A DNA stretch of 24,831 nt, taken from positions 1 through 24,831 of the forward strand of contig JADGJG010000300.1 of the NCBI GenBank assembly GCA_027596195.1, read 5' to 3'. Below the pieces are notes generated by a model that saw nothing but the letters and a program-made list of their open reading frames with translations, ran no database searches and was not told where the DNA came from. Below, in pieces: positions 20,745 through 24,831 of this stretch. The stretch is from Podochytrium sp. JEL0797. Taxonomy: Eukaryota; Chytridiomycota; Chytridiomycetes; Chytridiales; Chytriomycetaceae. Numbering within the stretch: position 1 is the stretch's first letter; every line of letters begins with the position of its first letter. The translations under genes were made by a program, and so were the position numbers.

Positions 20745-21626
20745 CTCTCGCTCTCGTCTTTTTGTTGCTCACTTCGCTCGCTCTTTTTTTTGCCTTGCTC
20801 GCTGTCGCTCTCTCTCGCTCCCGCCGCTCTCTCTCCCTCCTTTGTTTGATCTGCGTTATTTGCTTCGCTACGCGACGCGTGCATGCTCGCTCGCTCCCGC
20901 CGTCGTTTGATACAAGCAGCTTCGCTGCGTTCCGCGACGCGACGCGCTCGCTCGCTCGTTCCCGCCCGCCACGCCCGCCACGCGCGGCCCTCGCCTCGCT
21001 TCGCTTGGCTCAGCTCGACTTACCCTCATCATAACGCCTTGGAGAAGTGCCATTGGTCATTTTGCGAGAAAACAGATACTCCATGAGTTGATCGAGGTTG
21101 TAACGCGAACAAGTGCAATAAGCAGTGGCACGGGGAAGGCTTTCCTTGTTGACGCGTCTGGCGAGAGAAAAGAGAAATGAATGAGAATGGATACAAGGAC
21201 GCATAAGAAAAGGGATTCGCACCTCAAAAACTCTTCCTTCTGAGTCGTCTTGTAAGCAGCTTGCTGCTGCATCTGCATCTGCTGCTGGTTCTGAATATTT
21301 TGCACAGCAGCCTCATCATCGGCATCAGCAGGAAAGAGGACCTGTTTCTGCGAAGTCTTTGTGGTTCTGCATTTTTGTTTTTTTTTCGCACGAGTGGCAT
21401 GAGTGGTGGGTTTGATCACTAAACAAAAGCAATAAAAAACATATCAATACCGCTTCGGTTGTCTGCTGCTACTCGCTGGGATGGAAGCCGAGAGTGGCCC
21501 CCCGCCTGACAAGGGTGGATTTGCGGTGGCTTGCTGGGCAGCACTCGCTGCGGCAGACGCACCTTGCTGTGTGGTGTTGAGCACTGCAACGTCGTGAGTT
21601 GGGATGCGCTGGTACGCGTGGCTCAT
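19075..21626 (-). CDS. RMD1: RMD1/RMND1-family (DUF155) membrane protein
   Basis: Exons 21626-21473, 21418-21223, 21157-21024, 20681-20172, 19923-19649, 19575-19487 and 19318-19075 give 533 aa. Family signatures in order: RTTKTSQK and VLFPAD (about 70-90), ATAYCTCSRYNLDQLMEYL (about 125-143), PELIFFDFGVVVMWGLTEEE, ESEKFHYLYS, FAQSAKLTLFE, INKKIGQLFIMRINVNLVSN, VLDTPEIFWSEP, GYLEINQRVDLVNQRVAVIS and a C-terminal membrane anchor LEWIVIFLIGLEIVIGLI (497-514). A Ser/Gln/Pro-rich insert separates the N-terminal motif from the core. Family members are linked to sporulation in yeast (RMD1, RMD8) and mitochondrial translation in animals (RMND1); I saw no clear mitochondrial presequence here. The first intron is uncertain: the 54-bp choice 21419-21472 keeps phase, but a donor GTGCGT near 21562 also does and would shorten exon 1. 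Confidence 0.9.
19924..20171 (-). repeat. GC-rich intronic repeat, copy A (RMD1 intron 4)
   Basis: The 248-bp intron contains, in transcript sense, AGCTGAG near the 5' splice site, GCAGCGAAGCTGC, then GATCGAACGACGGCG (core at 20078-20035) and a following TGCACGCGTCGCG. The same blocks in the same order occur in three other introns here (20682-21023, 22323-22847, 23089-23573). It is the shortest of the four. Confidence 0.8.
20682..21023 (-). repeat. GC-rich intronic repeat, copy B (RMD1 intron 3)
   Basis: The 342-bp intron reads in transcript sense: 5' splice site, GAGCTGAGC, AGCGAAGCGAG, a GC-rich part, GCAGCGAAGCTGC, ATCAAACGACGGCGGG (core 20931-20898), TGCACGCGTCGCG, an AAGAGCGAGCGAAGTGAGCA block, a CA dinucleotide tract (20714-20743 as TG on the plus strand), then the 3' splice site. 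This matches the intron at 22323-22847 block by block. Confidence 0.85.
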
Positions 21627-21720
21627 TTGTTGTGTGTGTGTGTGTGTGTGTGTGTTGTTGTTGGTCAACAAAGTGCGACACGCTCTTTTTTCGTTGCTTG
21701 CTTCGAAGAAACCAAAAAAA
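21627..21720. promoter_or_regulatory. 94-bp bidirectional promoter region between RMD1 and NIPSNAP
   Basis: The two start codons point away from each other with only 94 bp between them. A TG dinucleotide tract (21630-21655) lies directly before the RMD1 start (CA in the RMD1 sense). No TATA box is visible. Both transcripts must start within, or overlap across, this gap. Confidence 0.6.
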
Positions 21721-24064
21721 ATGCTCAAGTCGCTCGTGCTTTTGGCACCGCAAAAGACGCGCCTTCCTTTGGGGTTAAACGCCACGGCGTCGCGCCTTGT
21801 TCAGTCTCCACTCGCGCAGCCACTCTCTCTGCCCCACTCGCACCTCACACTCCCCCACGCACTCACTACTTCGCAACGCCCCTTCTCGTCCAATGAAAAA
21901 CCCGTCACACCACCACCACCACCACAAAAAAAGGGCCTTTTTGGATCGCTCCTCCACGGCACAAACGAAGACTCGCCCGCGGATGAAAAGTACTTTGCTG
22001 ACTCGCAGAGCAAAGTGGCTGCGCGCGGAAAGTATGTCCACGAGCTGATGAGTAAGTGACCTATTCTCATTTGACTCTCTTCTTTCTTTTCTCCCCTGAC
22101 TCTCTTGTTTCTTTCTTTCAACAGTTCACAACGTGAAGCCTGACCGTTGGGACGAATATGTCGCCCTCATGTAACCCTCTTTTTCCCTTTCCAATTATTT
22201 ACAAGTAAATCCTAATACATTTGGCAGCTCCGACTACTACCCCAAAATCTCCGAAGACCCGTCCTACAAAATGAAACTGTTTGGTTCGTGGCACACGGAT
22301 ATTGGCAAACTCGATCAAGTTGGTGAGTTTTTTTTTTCGTTTCGCCACTCGCCGCAGCATCTTTCTTCCGTGCCACTCCCATCTCCACCTTTTCTTTTGA
22401 ACCTCTCGAGTGTCGGGTTGAGCTGAGCTGTGCGAAGCGATTTGGAGAAGGCGGAAGCGCGCACATACGCAAACGCGTAGCCCGGCGCATTGGCGCATCG
22501 CGTAGCGCGTGCGGTAACGCAGCAAAGCTGTGTGGATCAAACGACGGCGGGTGTAACGCACGCGCGTGAGTGCGGCGCGGCGCGCAGCGAAGCGAAGCGG
22601 AACAAAAGGATTCGAAAAAGAGCGAGCAAAGCGAGCAAGGAAACTCCGACTGACTCGACAAAGAGCGAGCAAGGAAAACCCGACGCGCGAACCCATCACA
22701 CCAATACAAAAAACACACACCCACACTTTCACTGACACACACACACACACACACACTCACACTCACACTCTCATACACCCCACACCGTAAACATCAAACA
22801 CATACACACACTCGCTCACACAACACCAAAAAAACCACACATTCCAGTCCACATCTGGCAATACGACAACTACCCCGGGTACGACGGGTCCATGGAACTC
22901 AGAGTCAAGGACGAAGCTCGCAACGAGTACCTCAAGCGTCTCCGTCCCTTGATTTATTCCCGTGAAAACCAAATCATGCTCGAGTTTGATTTTTGGTATA
23001 CTGCCGAACCGCAGCCTCTCGGGGGCATTTATGAGCTCAGGACTTATAATTTGAAGCCGGGGAGGTTGTTGGAGTGGAAATTGGAGTGGTACGTGTGATT
23101 GAGCGATCGAGCGAGTGCCCGAGTGCCCGAGCGGAGCTGAGCTGAGCGAAGCGATGCGATTCGCCGAAGCGATAGCGCGCACGCTCGCGCGCGCGGCGAA
23201 GCTGCGAGGATCAAACGACGGCGACGAAAGTGCACGCGCGCGCGCGACGCGGCGCGTCGCAGCGAAGTTGCGTGGGTGAGGGTAAGGCGAGCGAAGCGGG
23301 GCGATTCGCCGAAGGCGAGGAGTGTGAGGGAGGGAGGTGCCGTGCCGTGCGTAGCGAGGCGGGAGCGAAGCTGCGAGGATCGGGTGAGATTGGAGCCGAA
23401 GCGATGCGGGATGTGTAGCGGATGTGCGCACGCGCGCAGCGCGTCGCGTCGCGGCGCAACGCAGCTGCGAGGGCGAGAGAGCGAGATAGAAATGAATCTT
23501 CGCGCTTTAACCCTCGAGCGAGTTCGCGCCCAATGGAACTATCTCTGACAGCGTTTCCTTCTTCACCAACCAGGCAAAAGGGATTGCTTGCGCGCAAAAA
23601 GTTTGTGAAACCCGTCGGTGCTTGGTTCTCTCAAATTGGTGATCTTCATGTCGTTCACCACGTGAGTACCCCTTTTTTTATATCCTGTTCTTTGTCCGTT
23701 TTCTAAATCATTTGTGTTACTGCGTCTCGTCTTCAAGATGTGGGCATACCCGTGAGTGATTTCTCGTATTTTTCCTCCCATATTTTCGAAACAACACGCT
23801 TGAACTGATCCCTTCCCCCTCCAGGAACCTCTACGTCCGCAAGGAAATGAGAGAAAAGGCGTGGGAGATTGAAGGATGGAGCAAGACCTCTTACAACACT
23901 GGTAACTATTTTCTTTTAGCCTGCGCGCGCGAACGTGGCCAATCGGCTAAACCTTGTTCTTTCCCCTCCCTCTCCCTCTCTCCCACCAAAAAACATTAGT
24001 CCGTTTGCTCAACAACATGCATTGCGCCATCTTGAGACCGTTTGACTTTTCTCCCATGGGTTGA
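21721..24064 (+). CDS. NIPSNAP: NIPSNAP-family protein, probably mitochondrial
   Basis: Exons 21721-22051, 22125-22170, 22228-22322, 22848-23088, 23574-23661, 23738-23751, 23825-23901 and 24000-24064 give 318 aa. Residues 1-55 are rich in Leu, Ser, Arg and Ala with almost no acidic residues, fitting a mitochondrial presequence. Recognisable NIPSNAP blocks follow: YVHELMSIHNVKPDRWDEYV, LFGSWHTDIGKLDQVVHIWQ, YDNYPGYDG, LEFDFW, GGIYELRTYNLKPGRLLEW, GAWFSQIGDLHVVHHMWAYP and the end near LLNNMHCAILRPFDFSPMG. The family forms dimeric ferredoxin-like alpha/beta barrels; in animals NIPSNAP1/2 are mitochondrial and act in mitophagy signalling. Function in fungi is not established. Introns 3 (525 bp) and 4 (485 bp) hold a GC-rich repeat; exon 6 is only 14 nt. 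Confidence 0.93.
22323..22847 (+). repeat. GC-rich intronic repeat, copy C (NIPSNAP intron 3)
   Basis: In transcript sense this 525-bp intron contains GAGCTGAGCTG and GCGAAGCGA (about 22420-22441), AACGCAGCAAAGCTG and GGATCAAACGACGGCGGG (22516-22552), CGCACGCGCG, an AGAGCGAGCAAAGCGAGCAA block near 22618, a CA-rich tract (22734 onward) and the 3' splice site. Order and orientation match the RMD1 intron at 20682-21023. Confidence 0.85.
23089..23573 (+). repeat. GC-rich intronic repeat, copy D with internal partial repeats (NIPSNAP intron 4)
   Basis: The core GCGAAGCTGCGAGGATCAAA plus CGACGGCG lies at 23193-23223, preceded by GAGCTGAGCTGAGCGAAGCG (about 23135). Related partial units follow: GCGAAGCTGCGAGGATCGGG (23365-23384) and CAACGCAGCTGCGAGGGCG (about 23458-23476). 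Many short self-complementary words such as TCGCCGAAGGCGA (about 23303-23315) suggest stable RNA hairpins. Unlike copies B and C it has no CA tract. Confidence 0.8.
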
Positions 24065-24400
24065 TTTGGGTGTTTGGAAAAATGAAATCGGAACAATGTT
24101 TTTTTTCTTTCTCTCTTCTGTTTTTTCCAAACAAAATACCTCTTTTGTAAACACTGAGTGAACCCGTTGTTGACGGTGATGGTAGCAGTATAATGTACGG
24201 TGGTTTGTACAGAAAAAATGGGGAGGGTCTTTCTTTTTTCTTTTTTGTTTCTATTTTCCTGTTGTTGTGGAATCTCAGAAACGGAAGTGCGATTGCAAGC
24301 AAACAATCCGTCGTTTTTCAACCAGGATTGGATTACCCTCCAAACATCCGAAACTTGCAAGACAAAAATGAGCTAACGACGCGATTGCAATAATGCACTT
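24065..24400. other. 3' flank of the NIPSNAP gene, no gene seen
   Basis: AT-rich sequence with several T runs and no supported coding frame. It presumably contains the NIPSNAP 3' untranslated region, though no close AATAAA was found after the stop; the first one in sense is at 24581-24586. Confidence 0.45.
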
Positions 24401-24429
24401 GAGTGGAACTTTGGCGTTTGTTTTCACTG

Positions 24430-24685
24430 AGAGGTTTTTGTTGTGTGGACAGAGGTGTGATGTGTGGAGAGAGACCTGTGTTGCGTGTGGAGAGTGAGTT
24501 GGTCGTGTGTGGAGAGACCGAGTCTCTAAAAATTTGATTTTTAGGGCAGACGGCGTGGGGGGGTGCGCCGACTGCCCCAAAATAAAATCGTGTGTGGAGA
24601 GGGCTCGGTGGCTGTGTTGAGAGAGGTCGGTGGTTGAGTTGAGAGAGGCCGATGGTTGTGGAGAGAGAGGTCTCACGTTGAGAGT
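24430..24685 (+). repeat. imperfect GTGTGGAGAGA-type minisatellite
   Basis: At least seven degenerate units of about 22-25 bp recur, each with a GTGTGGAGAG or GTTGAGAGAG core followed by a short variable part (for example near 24457, 24486, 24508, 24591, 24616, 24638 and 24656). The array is interrupted at about 24523-24589 by an unrelated A/T-flanked hairpin. Confidence 0.7.
24544..24577. repeat. GC-rich foldback hairpin inside the minisatellite
   Basis: GGGCAGACGGCG (24544-24555) and CGCCGACTGCCC (24566-24577) are inverted repeats with one mismatch in 12, separated by a G-rich 10-base loop. T-rich sequence flanks the left arm and A-rich sequence (CAAAATAAAAT) the right arm, extending the pairing. 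It could be a small foldback element or a transcription or RNA-processing structure. Confidence 0.75.
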
Positions 24686-24831
24686 GATACGCACGGAAAA
24701 CGCAGTAGAAGAATCAAAGGAAGAGAAGAACCGATTGTTCGTTATTCAAGCGCAAAGAAATGAAAATGAGTGGGTTTATTCTTTATTTTATAGAAACGTG
24801 CAGAGGGTTAGATGCAAAAGTGGAAATGGGG
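24686..24831. other. right end of window, nothing recognised
   Basis: No coding frame, splice-consistent exon or RNA gene is supported in this last stretch. Confidence 0.4.

Noticed and set aside
19978..20910. 310-aa plus-strand open frame
   Set aside because: It is antisense to RMD1 exon 4 and runs through two repeat-filled introns; Arg/Ser/Leu-rich composition reflects GCGA-type repeats, not a protein.
22199..22778. Long minus-strand frames opposite NIPSNAP intron 3
   Set aside because: They are produced by the GC-rich repeat and CA tract, which lack stops in several frames; the plus-strand NIPSNAP exons explain the locus.
22763..23431. 222-aa minus-strand open frame
   Set aside because: It covers the repeat-filled intron 4 of NIPSNAP and the antisense of a well-supported exon; no domain is visible.
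24430..24685. CRISPR-like array
   Set aside because: Units are degenerate, lack unique spacers of constant length, and the genome is eukaryotic; it is a minisatellite.

Overview
The window is nuclear DNA of an intron-rich fungus, most likely an early-diverging zoosporic (chytrid-type) lineage. Genes carry many short GT-AG introns (mostly 47-125 bp), a DOP1 homologue has 23 of them, and the proteins are typical fungal housekeeping types. The lineage is inferred from gene structure and protein style; no marker gene settles it.

Layout, left to right. 1-178 (-): possible exon of a gene running off the left edge. 1100-3393 (-): five-exon membrane-anchored PQQ-like beta-propeller protein. 3394-5677: gene-poor stretch with decayed cysteine-rich coding repeats and a probable Harbinger-type transposase remnant. 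5678-8077 (+): secreted, probably GPI-anchored 5'-nucleotidase-like metallophosphoesterase. 8078-8397: convergent spacer holding a disabled copy of the 3' end of the next gene. 8398-11101 (-): ABC-F ATPase. 11218-18893 (-): DOP1/Dopey-family trafficking protein, 24 exons, 1925 aa. 19075-21626 (-): RMD1/DUF155-family membrane protein, 7 exons. 21721-24064 (+): mitochondrial NIPSNAP-family protein, 8 exons, divergent from the RMD1 gene across a 94-bp gap. 24065-24831: no gene seen; a GTGTGGAGAGA-type minisatellite interrupted by a GC-rich foldback hairpin.

All exon joins were made by hand from splice sites and reading-frame phase; exon lengths sum to whole codons in every model. Three genes on the minus strand (RMD1, DOP1, ABC-F) are packed head-to-tail with 116-181 bp between coding regions. 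The genes do not form an obvious pathway; each appears to be an independent cellular gene.

The most interesting signal is a GC-rich repeat family found inside large introns of the two divergent genes RMD1 and NIPSNAP. Its core (a GCAGCGAAGCTGC hairpin followed by GATCAAACGACGGCG) occurs four times in full, always on the sense strand of the host transcript, and two of the introns share a whole architecture ending in a CA tract before the 3' splice site. This resembles an introner-like or sense-selected intronic mobile element. Also notable are three 57-nt introns with no in-frame stop and length divisible by three, a 14-nt microexon, and a truncated ABC-F gene copy that still reads as protein up to an in-frame stop.
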